A DNA stretch of 48,784 nucleotides. It comes from Bryobacter sp. CoA8 C33. Lineage in GTDB: Bacteria; Acidobacteriota; Terriglobia; Bryobacterales; Bryobacteraceae. The notes under the pieces are model-generated. The model made no database searches and had not been told where the DNA came from. It saw nothing but the letters and a program-made list of their open reading frames with translations. Below are positions 15,114-23,715 of the stretch, in pieces. The translations under genes and the position numbers were made by a program. Location of the stretch: the NCBI GenBank assembly GCA_019931185.1, contig JAINDK010000047.1:1-48784 (forward strand), written 5' to 3'. Numbering within the stretch: the first letter of the stretch is position 1; each line of letters begins with the position of its first letter.

Positions 15114-15748
15114 GTGGGGCGGCGGAGCAGGGCGCGGGCGGGAGCGCCGTCGGCGCCGGCGATCTTGAGGGGGAGACAGAAGAGTTCGTAGTCACCGGGC
15201 TCGACCAAGGAGAGGTCGAGGCCTTCGATGACGGCGATGCCGGCGCTGAGAATGGAGACGTGGGTTTCGACGGTGTCGTGACGGAAACCACCGATCGAGA
15301 GGTAGTCAACGCCGACGGTGCGAACGCCGCAGGCGGCCAGATAGCGGGCGGCCTCGTCGGCGATGTAGACGAAGTTTTCATCGAAGCGGGGCTGGGTCCA
15401 GGACCCGGCGGAGTTTCTGGTTTTAAACAGGAGGCGTTCGCCAGGACGGGGGCTAAATTTTTCGAGTTCGGCGCGGCGGATGGCGTGGGGATCCTCGATG
15501 GGGAGGACACGGGCGGGGCCGATGAGGGCGTCGATTGGGGTCTGATCGATGGAGGCGCCGCCTGGGACGAAATGGCGCGGGGCATCCATATGTGTTCCGG
15601 TGTGGACGCTCATGCGGAGGGTGGTGACATTGCAGAGGTCACCGCGTTCGAGAAAGGTCACCTGTTTGACCTCGGGGGGCGCGTCGCCGGGCCAGCAAAC
15701 CATGCCGTCGTGAAGGGGAACGGTGATATCCCACCAGCGCCAGTTCAT
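15110..15748 (-). CDS. Cyclase-family hydrolase (kynurenine formamidase-like)
   Basis: The metal-binding signature HTGTHMDAPRHF is at residues 49-60 (H49, H53, D55, H59) in a protein of 212 residues, the usual length of the family that includes arylformamidase KynB and isatin hydrolase. DITVPLHDGMVCWPGD near the start is also typical. These enzymes hydrolyse amide or lactam bonds with a divalent metal; I cannot say that the substrate is N-formylkynurenine, because no other kynurenine gene is near. It overlaps the upstream membrane protein gene by four bases, so the two are translationally coupled. Confidence 0.88.
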   Translation of the reverse strand: MNWRWWDITVPLHDGMVCWPGDAPPEVKQVTFLERGDLCNVTTLRMSVHTGTHMDAPRHFVPGGASIDQTPIDALIGPARVLPIEDPHAIRRAELEKFSPRPGERLLFKTRNSAGSWTQPRFDENFVYIADEAARYLAACGVRTVGVDYLSIGGFRHDTVETHVSILSAGIAVIEGLDLSLVEPGDYELFCLPLKIAGADGAPARALLRRPT

Positions 15749-15975
15749 TTCTTGGGCCTCTTTTCAAACAGAAAGTTACCGCGGTTGGGCAAGTCGCGCC
15801 ATAAGAGAAACCAGGTCGCCAGCAGGCTGATCATGGTGGCGACGCCGCCGGCGAGCATGTAATCGAAAGGCCGCAGCGGCCCGGGCATGAGTTGCAAGAG
15901 CACAAAAGCGGCAAGAGCAAAGACCACGAGGTCGAACAGAATCAGGGCAATGAGCCGGTACTGACTTAGCTGCAT
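15745..15975 (-). CDS. Small membrane protein with two predicted helices
   Basis: A 76-residue protein with two hydrophobic segments (about residues 8-27 and 39-58) joined by a short loop containing PGPLRPFD, and a positively charged tail (FEKRPKK). It sits six bases after the ferredoxin reductase-like gene and overlaps the cyclase gene start by four bases, which makes it a real operon member. I do not recognise the family. It may help anchor or accompany the flavoprotein, but nothing in the sequence shows that. Confidence 0.8.
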   Translation of the reverse strand: MQLSQYRLIALILFDLVVFALAAFVLLQLMPGPLRPFDYMLAGGVATMISLLATWFLLWRDLPNRGNFLFEKRPKK

Positions 15976-15981
15976 GAGCGG

Positions 15982-16686
15982 TTAGTCGAACTTCTCCACG
16001 ATGATTTGTTTGCGGTCGAAGCCGCGGGACCTAAGTTGTTCGCGGATATCGTCGACCATTTCCTTGAGACCGCAGACGTAGACATCGGCGTCAGTGCGTT
16101 CTCCGAGCACCTCCCAAAGCAGCGGCTGGACGCGCCCGGTTCTTCCGGGCCAGTTAGATTCGGGACGGGTGACAGTGGGAAGAAAATGAAAATTCGCGTG
16201 CTGCGCTGAAAGTGCTTCAAACTCTTCGCGAAACATGAGGCCGTGCGAGTAGCGGGAGCCGAACAAGAGAGTGACTTCGATTCCTTGCTCAAGGAATCCG
16301 GTCTGCTTGAGCATGGGCCGGTAGGGAACGACTCCCGTACCAGTAGCGACAAAGATGGCGGGACGCTCTTTGCTGCGCAGGGTGAAAGTGCCTACGGGTC
16401 CTTTGGTGGGAACCGAGTCGCCCGGTTTGAGGCGGAAGAGAAAAGGAGTGAAGAGGCCGTCCTCGACTTTATTGAGGCAGATCTCGAAGCGATTGCGGTC
16501 CGGCAGGGAAGCGAGGGAATAGGCACGAGTGACTTTCTTGTCAGCGACGATCCCGGTCATCGAGACCCATTGGCCGGGGAGGAAGTGAAAGTGATCGATG
16601 CCGGGGATTTCGAAGTGGAAGTGCCGGATGTTCGGGCCGACATCGATGGTGTGAAGCAGGCGGGCCTGTCTTTCTAGGAGGGCCAT
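15982..16686 (-). CDS. Ferredoxin-NADP reductase-like FAD/NAD-binding oxidoreductase
   Basis: The FAD-binding barrel is marked by the motif TRAYSLASLP (about residues 52-61), followed by GPVGTFTL. The NAD(P)-binding domain starts with IFVATGTGVVPYRPML and ends with YVCGLKEMVDDI. The length of 234 residues suits a single-chain ferredoxin/flavodoxin-NADP reductase or the reductase part of an oxygenase. There is no iron-sulfur motif, so electrons must pass to a separate partner. The start overlaps the cbiX-like gene by 13 bases. The electron acceptor is unknown; the adjacent small membrane protein is a candidate partner only by position. Confidence 0.9.
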   Translation of the reverse strand: MALLERQARLLHTIDVGPNIRHFHFEIPGIDHFHFLPGQWVSMTGIVADKKVTRAYSLASLPDRNRFEICLNKVEDGLFTPFLFRLKPGDSVPTKGPVGTFTLRSKERPAIFVATGTGVVPYRPMLKQTGFLEQGIEVTLLFGSRYSHGLMFREEFEALSAQHANFHFLPTVTRPESNWPGRTGRVQPLLWEVLGERTDADVYVCGLKEMVDDIREQLRSRGFDRKQIIVEKFD

Positions 16687-17054
16687 GAGGCGAGCCCCTC
16701 CTTGGCGCGGTCGCGCAGGATGGCGCCGAGGGCGGGGTGTCCGTCAAGGGGCGCGGTGACATGGATATCGAGGCCGGAACGCTCGGCGCGAATCTTGGCG
16801 ATGAGGTCGGGAAGATCCCGCTTGAGATGGAGGCCGACGGTCAGGAAGTAAGGAACGACCAGGATTCGGTCAGCGCCGCGAGCGAGCAGGTCGGCGACGG
16901 CCGCGGGCAGGTCAGGCTTGCCGCCATCGAGAAAAGAAGTTGCCACCAGGGGGAAGGCGGCGTCAGCGGCGATAACACGAGCGACTTCGCGGACGGCCTC
17001 ATTGGCGGTCTCGACTGACGACCCGTGTGCGAAAACAACTACTCCGGTTGCCAT
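16674..17054 (-). CDS. cbiX: CbiX-type sirohydrochlorin chelatase
   Basis: A 126-residue protein of the short CbiX class. H10 in VVFAHGSS and H76 in PYFLTVGLHLKRDLP stand at the positions of the two metal-chelating histidines of small archaeal CbiX proteins. The family inserts cobalt, nickel or iron into sirohydrochlorin for cobalamin, F430 or siroheme synthesis. No other tetrapyrrole gene is seen in the window, so the pathway cannot be fixed. The gene overlaps both neighbours (16 bases with the Cys-rich protein gene, 13 with the flavoprotein gene), which suggests one tightly coupled transcript. Confidence 0.87.
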   Translation of the reverse strand: MATGVVVFAHGSSVETANEAVREVARVIAADAAFPLVATSFLDGGKPDLPAAVADLLARGADRILVVPYFLTVGLHLKRDLPDLIAKIRAERSGLDIHVTAPLDGHPALGAILRDRAKEGLASWPS

Positions 17055-17683
17055 ATTCCCATTGTCGCGGGATTTGCGGGAGAAGGGGGAGGGAGAAAAT
17101 GCCTTACGGCATCGAGAAAACTCCGGCCACGGCGGCGATTGTTATTCAACTGGAGTTCCATGCGCTGGAGGAAGATCAAGACGCCAAGGACATGAGAATC
17201 GAGGATACGTGAGTAGCCGGCCTGTTCGGCGACGCGGCTGCGGAATTCGGCGAGGCGGAGTTGCACGAGTTCGTGGAGGGCGGCGGCGATGGGATTCTTT
17301 GGCTTGGATTCGTAGATGAGTCCGCTGCCGAGGGTCTTGTAGGTTTGAACGAGAGTTTCGAGGGCTTCGCGGGCGTCCTGATCGATAAGGCCATCGAGGC
17401 GCTCTGAGCCTTCGGCGATTGCCCTGGCGGCGAGGAGAACGAGAGGCTCATGATCGCGAAGGAAGGATTCCTTGACAACGATTTCCGGATGAGGAATTTG
17501 CTCCGGGGTGAGTTCCCGCAGGCGCTCGTGGTCACGGCCAAGATTGAGAAACTCGCAGTCGAAGGGGCAGGCTATGGACTGCTCACGTTCCTGGCCACAA
17601 CATTGGGGGCAGATGTCCTGGCGCAGGGCGGGGCAGAAGCGTTTTGGCCGCCGGGTATGGCAGATCGCGCATTTCTCGGGCAT
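17039..17683 (-). CDS. Cys-rich N-terminal zinc-binding protein of unknown function
   Basis: The first 45 residues hold eight cysteines (C5, C8, C17, C25, C28, C29, C39, C43), including CAIC and CPQCC pairs, suggesting one or two zinc sites of a treble-clef or B-box-like kind. The remaining 170 residues look helical and carry no motif I recognise. There is no signal peptide or membrane segment, so it should be cytoplasmic. It is the first gene of the overlapping group with cbiX and the flavoprotein. Zinc-binding is inferred from spacing only; a role in protein or nucleic-acid binding is possible. Confidence 0.8.
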   Translation of the reverse strand: MPEKCAICHTRRPKRFCPALRQDICPQCCGQEREQSIACPFDCEFLNLGRDHERLRELTPEQIPHPEIVVKESFLRDHEPLVLLAARAIAEGSERLDGLIDQDAREALETLVQTYKTLGSGLIYESKPKNPIAAALHELVQLRLAEFRSRVAEQAGYSRILDSHVLGVLIFLQRMELQLNNNRRRGRSFLDAVRHFLPPPSPANPATMGIWQPE

Positions 17684-17692
17684 CAGTTCTGA

Positions 17693-18334
17693 TTAGAACA
17701 GAACGGAGACGCCGAACAGGGCAACGAAATTATGGAACCATCCATTGAGCTTGGCCCCGGGAGCTGGGGTAATGACATTGTCGGGTATTGGGGAGATGTA
17801 GTCACGGAACTCAGCGCGGAGGGCAAGACGGCGGGCGGGAATGAATTTGACGCCACCGCCGACGGAGACTACGGGCACCCACTGTGTGGTCTTGGTCAGG
17901 AAAGCGAAGTTATTGAGGGGCTGCACGGCGACTTCACGGCCCGTGCCTTCATAGCCGCGGAAACCGGCGCCAACAGCGAGAAAAGGACGCACCTTGGCTT
18001 TACGGGGGGCGCCATGGAAGAGGAAGTCGTAGTGGATGGTTTGGGAGCGTCCACCGAAAAGATACTCGCGCCCGTTTCCACTCAACTTCAAGTCATTCCT
18101 CTGGAACATATAGCGGATTTCGCCGCCAATGTAGTTGTGCATGTCATTGCCGAGCCAGGCGCTAGCGCTCCAGCCATTCTTGAAACCGGCGTTGGCTTTG
18201 AGACTGCCGGCGCTCACCTCGCGGGAGGTGTAAAAAGTGCTGGCGGCGCCAACCCCGAACTCCCAGCGCTGGGCCAGGGACGGGAAGACAGCGAGGATGA
18301 GCCCGAATAGGGCAAGGGGAAGCGATTTAAGCAT
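17693..18334 (-). CDS. Small outer-membrane beta-barrel protein
   Basis: A cleavable signal peptide (about residues 1-21, ending FPSLAQ) precedes about 190 residues of alternating strands with many Gly and aromatic residues. The protein ends in Phe (FGVSVLF), the usual outer-membrane insertion signal. GAGFRGYEG and VSVGGGVKFIPARRLALRAE are typical strand-turn patterns of OmpA-like or OmpW-like eight-stranded barrels. No ligand can be named. It is separated from the propeller gene upstream by about 50 bases and from the Cys-rich protein gene downstream by nine. Confidence 0.83.
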   Translation of the reverse strand: MLKSLPLALFGLILAVFPSLAQRWEFGVGAASTFYTSREVSAGSLKANAGFKNGWSASAWLGNDMHNYIGGEIRYMFQRNDLKLSGNGREYLFGGRSQTIHYDFLFHGAPRKAKVRPFLAVGAGFRGYEGTGREVAVQPLNNFAFLTKTTQWVPVVSVGGGVKFIPARRLALRAEFRDYISPIPDNVITPAPGAKLNGWFHNFVALFGVSVLF

Positions 18335-18387
18335 TCAGGAGCTCCTAGTACAGCTACAAGTATCAAACAATTACTAGCAAAGATGTT

Positions 18388-21300
18388 TTATTCGATTACG
18401 CGGACGCTAAGCGTGGTTTTGGCGCCACCCTGGTTAATTTCCAGCGGGACGTTGAAGCCCGTTGGCACCCAGCGGAGGATGTTGGCGTTGATCTGATAGA
18501 CCCCGACCTCGCCAGGAGTCAGACCGGCGAAGGTGACAGGGACCTCTACGCCGCCGATGGAGACGGCGGGCTCGACCAAGGATCGGGCCAGGGGGTCTGA
18601 GGGTGCGCTGAGACCGGCCGGCACGGGGGGTGTTGTCTGGCCCATACCAGTCAAGTAGATCACCACACTATCGTTGCGCTTGAGGGGATTGGAGTTGGTG
18701 GCGAGCAGGCCGTTGCGGCCGTTAACGATGGTCGCCACGGGGGTATCGATCCCCTCAATCAGGGAGCGGAAAATGCTCGGGGCCGTCGGCTGAACGCTGA
18801 GGTTGAAGTTATCACTGATTCCGCCGGGGGTACGCAGGATGAGTGTGGTGTTACCGGCGACCTCAAAGGGTATCTGGGCGTTGATTTCGCGGTTGCTGAC
18901 GAAGATGAGGGGGATCGGGAGCCCGTTGACGGTAATGCAGCTCTCGCCGAGGGCGGTGGGCAAGGGGCGCTCACGCGAGACCTGATTGATCGGGCTCAGA
19001 TCGGAGCCTTCAATCCGGACAAGGCTGCCGGGGGCAACAGCAGAGGTACCGTCGGCAAGGTTGGTAACTCGGCTGATGCGGGGTGAGGTGACGGCGGCGT
19101 CGTAAGTCCAGGGTAGGACGGTAAATCCGGAAACGGTGAGTACGACAATTGAGTTACGGGAGAAAAGGGGTGCCAAGGTACGGATAAAGGGCTGTGCGGA
19201 GTTGCTCTGCAGGGGAGATTCAACAATCCGGGTTCCAATCTGGGCAGAACCGCTCGGAAATGCAATACGCTGGATCGTGCCTGGACCTTCGATGGCACCG
19301 GCTGAGACGCGAAAACCCGTCGCGTCGACGAAAGAGAAGCCAAAACTAGCCTGACTGTCAGGGGCAATTCGGCGGATAGGAACCAGGGAGGCGTTCAGGA
19401 GGAAGTTACCGACAACAAACTGATCGAAGCTTGAAGCGGCATAAGCACCGGACAGAGCCGAGGTATCGCGGCGGGCGGCAACGAAGGAGTTTGAGTTTCC
19501 ATCAAACAGCAGGGTGGTGCCGTCCTTAGAGGCGCCCATGATGCGGGCACCATTCGGGGAAGCAAGCAGGACGGTATCGATGTCGATATTGTTTTCAAAG
19601 GTGTCGAGGGTCTGGAGTTCTGTTGCGGTGCGGGAACTGAAGTCAACGCGGGAGATCTTGTGTTGGGGACCTGCGACTCGGCTGGCGACGAGAGTAGCTC
19701 CGGCGGCACTGGCAATGGAGCGCGGGTAGTGACCGACTGGCATTCGGATCGAGGGAAGTTGCTGCAGGGTGTCGAGGGAATAGACGTAAATGACCTGTGA
19801 GTTGTCGCTGCCAACGAGCAGCGAACGGCGGTCGAAACTGATGGCCAGCTGAGTCGGAGTGTTGCCGGTGCGGAGCGTGGCGATCTGCTGATAAGAGGAT
19901 CCATCGAAGACAAGTACGCTGTTGTTGTCCTGACGGATGATGAAGAAGCGATCACGCGAGGGATCAGCGAGGATGTCGACGAGACGGCCTGGCACGTTGA
20001 CGCTTGTGCCACGCTGGTCGGGCTCGCGGGAATTGATAAGCAGGCGCAGGCTCGAGGAAACGAGAATCGAGCCAGCGGAATTAATTGTGAGGGTGCGGGA
20101 TGACGTCCCACGAGTATTGGAGAAGGAAAGCGGGTCAACGGAAACGGTGATGACTGCGGGAGTGACGCCGGAGATGGGTTCAACTCGAATGCCGGCGGGG
20201 ATATTGGAAACACTGAAGTCGGTATTTTGACCGCTGGTGTCCTGGATGACGAACTGCTGGGTGGCGGTACGGCGGTCACAGAAATTGCCGCGGAAGACGA
20301 GATCCTCGACATTGGCGACAACCTTGCGCTGGCGGGCGAGGTCGCCCACCGGGAGGATCATGACGCCGGACTCGCTCAGAGCATACATGGTGTTGCCATT
20401 CGCACTGAGAATGGCTTTGCCCGATAGATTTTCGGGCAGTTGTACGCGCTCGCGTACCGTCAAATTATCGGCATCGAGAATCTGAAGCACTTTGGGCTGG
20501 TCGATGGAGGAAACACTCCCCGCACCGGTGCCGGTGCCAGAGCCGGAACCAGAGCCACCTCCCGTGGTGCTAGTCCCGCCAGCTTCGTTCATCTGGGCGT
20601 AGATGATGTTGCGCGCCGAATCAATAACGTGACCGCCGATGTTTAGTGTGCCGGAAGGGTTGGGGAACTGGCTGACATTAAAAAAGTTTTCGTTTAGCAG
20701 GGCCCACCCGACCAGAATATTGGAGCCATTGGCATCCGTGCTGATGGTGCGGGGGCCAAGAGCTGGAGTCGAAACGCGCGCTCCGGTGAGAAGGAGGCGG
20801 CCCACATCATAGCGGTAGACAAGAACATCAGAGTCGTTGCTGGATCGCTGCAGAACACCATAGATACGAGTGTGGTCACGCGTTGTGACGCTGGTGCTGG
20901 CTACGACATTTTGCGGATAGTTGTTGAATGGAAGGGGAAGGGTCTTCAGGGCGAGTTCTGTAATCGTGGACAGGGTCGTGGTGAGACCGGTGACGGGATC
21001 AAGGATGAGGAAGGCGCTCGAGGTGGCGACCAGCGCGTTGCCGTCAGCGCCGAAGGCAACGCTGAGTGGTGTGGCGGTAAGGGAAAAAATCTGGCGCTGA
21101 TTGGTCTCGAGATTGATCAGGGTGAGACTATTGCGGGGAGCGTTGGGGGTGGCAAAGTTACCAAAGTGAGCAACGAGGAGCCATCGCCGGTCAGGGCTGA
21201 GAGCAATCGAGCCAGGCTGGGGCGAGACGTTAATCGAGGTTTGGATGACACCGGTATCGGTGGACATCACCTCGATGCGATTGCCGGTAAAATTCGCGAT

Positions 21301-21456
21301 ATAAAGAACTCCGCGTCCTTCGTCGAGGGCGAGGTCGGCCGCCTGGCCGCCGATGATAATCGGACGGCCGAAAGTGGCTGCCAGCAGTGGCGCCCCGGAG
21401 CTAATCAGCGCCAACAGCAGGCTGATCGCGTGAGTGATCTTTGTCGCCAGTTTCAT
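18388..21456 (-). CDS. Secreted beta-propeller protein with Solibacter-type C-terminal domain
   Basis: After a signal peptide ending near PLLAA, two runs of YVTN-like propeller blades fill about residues 30-390 and 475-780 (for example VLYIANFTGNRIEVMSTDTG and LVGSDNSQVIYVYSLDT). Between them are a Gly/Ser/Thr-rich linker and a short Ig-like domain. The last 230 residues are the TIGR03437-type C-terminal domain common in Solibacter relatives (APGSLVRIEGSDLSP, INAQIPFEVAG, VVIYLTGMGQTTPPVP). It is probably a large exported surface or envelope protein. ATG 21456 follows a good Shine-Dalgarno (AAGGGA) and gives a normal signal peptide; ATG 21474 is also in frame. It lies downstream of the Tad locus. 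Confidence 0.87.
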   Translation of the reverse strand: MKLATKITHAISLLLALISSGAPLLAATFGRPIIIGGQAADLALDEGRGVLYIANFTGNRIEVMSTDTGVIQTSINVSPQPGSIALSPDRRWLLVAHFGNFATPNAPRNSLTLINLETNQRQIFSLTATPLSVAFGADGNALVATSSAFLILDPVTGLTTTLSTITELALKTLPLPFNNYPQNVVASTSVTTRDHTRIYGVLQRSSNDSDVLVYRYDVGRLLLTGARVSTPALGPRTISTDANGSNILVGWALLNENFFNVSQFPNPSGTLNIGGHVIDSARNIIYAQMNEAGGTSTTGGGSGSGSGTGTGAGSVSSIDQPKVLQILDADNLTVRERVQLPENLSGKAILSANGNTMYALSESGVMILPVGDLARQRKVVANVEDLVFRGNFCDRRTATQQFVIQDTSGQNTDFSVSNIPAGIRVEPISGVTPAVITVSVDPLSFSNTRGTSSRTLTINSAGSILVSSSLRLLINSREPDQRGTSVNVPGRLVDILADPSRDRFFIIRQDNNSVLVFDGSSYQQIATLRTGNTPTQLAISFDRRSLLVGSDNSQVIYVYSLDTLQQLPSIRMPVGHYPRSIASAAGATLVASRVAGPQHKISRVDFSSRTATELQTLDTFENNIDIDTVLLASPNGARIMGASKDGTTLLFDGNSNSFVAARRDTSALSGAYAASSFDQFVVGNFLLNASLVPIRRIAPDSQASFGFSFVDATGFRVSAGAIEGPGTIQRIAFPSGSAQIGTRIVESPLQSNSAQPFIRTLAPLFSRNSIVVLTVSGFTVLPWTYDAAVTSPRISRVTNLADGTSAVAPGSLVRIEGSDLSPINQVSRERPLPTALGESCITVNGLPIPLIFVSNREINAQIPFEVAGNTTLILRTPGGISDNFNLSVQPTAPSIFRSLIEGIDTPVATIVNGRNGLLATNSNPLKRNDSVVIYLTGMGQTTPPVPAGLSAPSDPLARSLVEPAVSIGGVEVPVTFAGLTPGEVGVYQINANILRWVPTGFNVPLEINQGGAKTTLSVRVIE

Positions 21457-21525
21457 TCCCAAAATCCCTTTCATGACTCAAAAAATTCCCCAAAGTGAGG
21501 AATCAGTTGCAAAACATCAGTGGTG

Positions 21526-21552
21526 TAGGCCGGGCCCGGCGGGCTCGGCCTA
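21526..21552 (-). terminator. GC-rich hairpin after the Tad locus
   Basis: An imperfect inverted repeat of about 11 bases per arm (TAGGCCGGGCC against GGCTCGGCCTA) lies between the 31-residue peptide gene and the propeller gene. It has no T run on either strand, so it is a weak or processing hairpin rather than a clear intrinsic terminator. Confidence 0.4.
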
Positions 21553-21573
21553 AATACGAATCGAGGCGGCGGA

Positions 21574-21669
21574 CTACTCTTCAACATTGTTGCGGCGGCG
21601 AAGCACGATCAGACCGAGCAGGCCGACTGCGAGCACGACGCAGATGATGCGAACCATCGAGGCATCCAT
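21574..21669 (-). CDS. 31-residue single-helix membrane peptide
   Basis: An ATG at 21669 stands behind a strong Shine-Dalgarno (AAAGGAGA, spacing about 8) and opens a frame of 31 codons ending at TAG 21574-21576. The peptide has a short start, one hydrophobic helix (VRIICVVLAVGLLGLIVL) and then RRRNN. The helix-plus-arginine ending resembles C-terminal sorting tails of exported proteins, but here it is a complete peptide. It is the last small gene after tadC. It lacks the Gly/Glu-Tyr processing site of Flp pilins. It could be an assembly helper or regulator of the Tad machine; no function is shown. Confidence 0.6.
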   Translation of the reverse strand: MDASMVRIICVVLAVGLLGLIVLRRRNNVEE

Positions 21670-21762
21670 GTCAAATTCTCCTTTCCAGTTGCGTTTGTCA
21701 TTCCCGCGACTTCAGGTCGTCTTTACAAAGTATTTCGGCATAAGGCGGATAAAACTTAAGAC

Positions 21763-22683
21763 CTATATGCCATTCATCATCGGAACCACCTCGCGGATGA
21801 TCTTGACGGTAATGGGGCCGACAGTGATGACGAACAGCGAAGGCAAGATACAGAAAAAGATGGGGAAAACTAGTTTGACGCCGAGCTTGGCGGCTTTTTC
21901 CTCAGCGATCTGGCGGGCCTGGACGCGCATGAATTCAGCGTGCGCGCGGAGACTCTGGGCGACACCGGTACCAAAACGGTCGGCCTGAATGAGGACCCCG
22001 ACAAGTTTTTTCAGGTCATCGACCGAGGTGCGGTCGGCGAGGTTGCGGAGGGCCTCGACGCGTCGTTTGCCGGCTTTGAGCTCAAGGTTGACAAACATGA
22101 ATTCCTCGCAGATTTCCGGGTGGGCATGCTCGAGTTCCTTGGCAACCTGAAGGATGGCCTGGTCCAGGCCGAGACCGCTCTCGACGCAGACGACGAGCAA
22201 GTCGAGGCTGTTGGCCAAGCCGCGGTGGATCTCCTTCTGACGGCGCTTGCCCATGATGTTAACGTATTCATTGGGACCGAAGAAGCCAGCGGCGACACTG
22301 GCGGCAATGGCGAGAAGCTTGTTGCTGGCGTCGGCTTGAGAACCGGCAACGAGCAAGCTCATGACAACGGGTACGACGACGCCGAAAAAGACTTTGGAGC
22401 CATAGAGGATTTTTAGGGTATTGTGGCCGCGGAAACCGCCGCGGATGAGGCGGCGCTGCATGATGGAGACGTCTTTCGGGGAAGCAGGCAGGAAGTCGCC
22501 GAGCTTCTGCACGAGTTCGTGGAAGATCAGGCTGGGATGGGTCGGCATGGTTTCGGGAACATCCATGGAGACACCGGTTACGCGTTCGATGGCTTTGTTG
22601 GGCTGAACGTACATGCGCATGCCGACTGTGGAGATGGTGACGGCGACGAGGAGGAAAATAGCGATGGCGGCAATAATCATCAT
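21763..22683 (-). CDS. tadC: TadC-like inner-membrane platform protein of the Tad apparatus
   Basis: A type II secretion F domain protein of 306 residues. It has an N-terminal membrane helix (residues 2-22), two more near residues 95-140, and a final one near 280-300. The central helical part includes SLDLLVVCVESGLGLDQAI and VDDLKKLVGVLIQADRFGTG, both characteristic of TadC. With TadB it forms the inner-membrane platform driven by the CpaF ATPase for assembly of Flp-type pili. It follows tadB by 18 bases. A second ATG at 22680 is an equally possible start. Confidence 0.92.
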   Translation of the reverse strand: MMIIAAIAIFLLVAVTISTVGMRMYVQPNKAIERVTGVSMDVPETMPTHPSLIFHELVQKLGDFLPASPKDVSIMQRRLIRGGFRGHNTLKILYGSKVFFGVVVPVVMSLLVAGSQADASNKLLAIAASVAAGFFGPNEYVNIMGKRRQKEIHRGLANSLDLLVVCVESGLGLDQAILQVAKELEHAHPEICEEFMFVNLELKAGKRRVEALRNLADRTSVDDLKKLVGVLIQADRFGTGVAQSLRAHAEFMRVQARQIAEEKAAKLGVKLVFPIFFCILPSLFVITVGPITVKIIREVVPMMNGI

Positions 22684-22701
22684 GGCGAGGAACCCTTTGA
22701 A

Positions 22702-23682
22702 TCAGACTTCAATCTTGACAATCTGTTGAATGATGAAATAGCCAAGCAGTTGGAGACCGATGGCGGCGGCGACGAGGTAATTACCAATTTCGTCGTACAT
22801 GAAGAAAAGCACATATTCCCGGTTCGTGAAAAACATCATGACGGCGACGACGATGGGGATACTTGAAAGAGCCGTGCCGGTCATCTTGCCGTGAGCGGAG
22901 ATCGCACGGATTTTACCGCGGAGCTTGAAGCGCTCACGGATGATAAAGGCGAGCTTGTCAAGGATTTCGGCCAGGTTGCCACCAGTGCGTTTTTGCAGCG
23001 TCACGGCGGAGACGAAAAACTGGAGGTCGAGCAGGGGAACGCGGCGGGCGAGCTTTTCGAGAGCGACATCGAGGGGGAGGCCAAGGTTGTTTTCCTCGAA
23101 GGCGCGCTTGAACTCGCTGGCGATTGGTTCCTGAAATTCGCGATGAATCATTTCAAGGGAAACGGAGAAGGCATGGCCGGCGCGCATGGAGCGGGAGACG
23201 AATTCGAGGACATCCGGGAAGAGCTCTTCGAAGCGGTGAAGGCGGCTTTTGCGCTTGCGGGTGATGTGATAGATCGGCGCGAGGCCAAGGGCGGCGGCGG
23301 GAATCAAGCCGAGAATGCGGTACTTGGGAGGGAGAAAGAAATGGACGCAGAGATAGCCCAAGATGAAACAGGCCAAGCAGGCGTGAATCAGGCGGGCGAC
23401 GCGCCAGCGGACGCCCGCCTGCTCGAGCAGGGTCTGGAGCTTGGGTTGCAGGTCCCACTTTTTGATGATGCGCGTGGCGATCATGCTGGCATGGGCATCG
23501 TTGCTTTCAATCAGGGCGGGACGATTATCCATGCGGGTCTTGACCTTGACCTTAGTCTCCTTGTTTCCGAGCCGGGACTTGATCTTGTCGACGTCCTTGT
23601 TCTTAAGGAGATTGCTGACCAAGTACCAGATCACAACTGAGGCGAGCCAGACAGCAATTGCAATTGTGATGAAAAAACCCAT
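22702..23682 (-). CDS. tadB: TadB-like inner-membrane platform protein of the Tad apparatus
   Basis: A 326-residue membrane protein with an N-terminal helix (residues 3-25), helices near 100-140 and 265-315, and a type II secretion F domain between them. That domain has FPDVLEFVSRSMRAGHAFS and FVSAVTLQKRTGGNLAEILD, the TadB hallmark segments. Its start is supported by AAAGGAGA just upstream. It is expected to pair with TadC in the platform and contact CpaF. It begins 33 bases after cpaF. Confidence 0.92.
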   Translation of the reverse strand: MGFFITIAIAVWLASVVIWYLVSNLLKNKDVDKIKSRLGNKETKVKVKTRMDNRPALIESNDAHASMIATRIIKKWDLQPKLQTLLEQAGVRWRVARLIHACLACFILGYLCVHFFLPPKYRILGLIPAAALGLAPIYHITRKRKSRLHRFEELFPDVLEFVSRSMRAGHAFSVSLEMIHREFQEPIASEFKRAFEENNLGLPLDVALEKLARRVPLLDLQFFVSAVTLQKRTGGNLAEILDKLAFIIRERFKLRGKIRAISAHGKMTGTALSSIPIVVAVMMFFTNREYVLFFMYDEIGNYLVAAAIGLQLLGYFIIQQIVKIEV

Positions 23683-23715
23683 AGAATTCTCCTTTCTTGG
23701 ACCTAAGGCTCGGGA

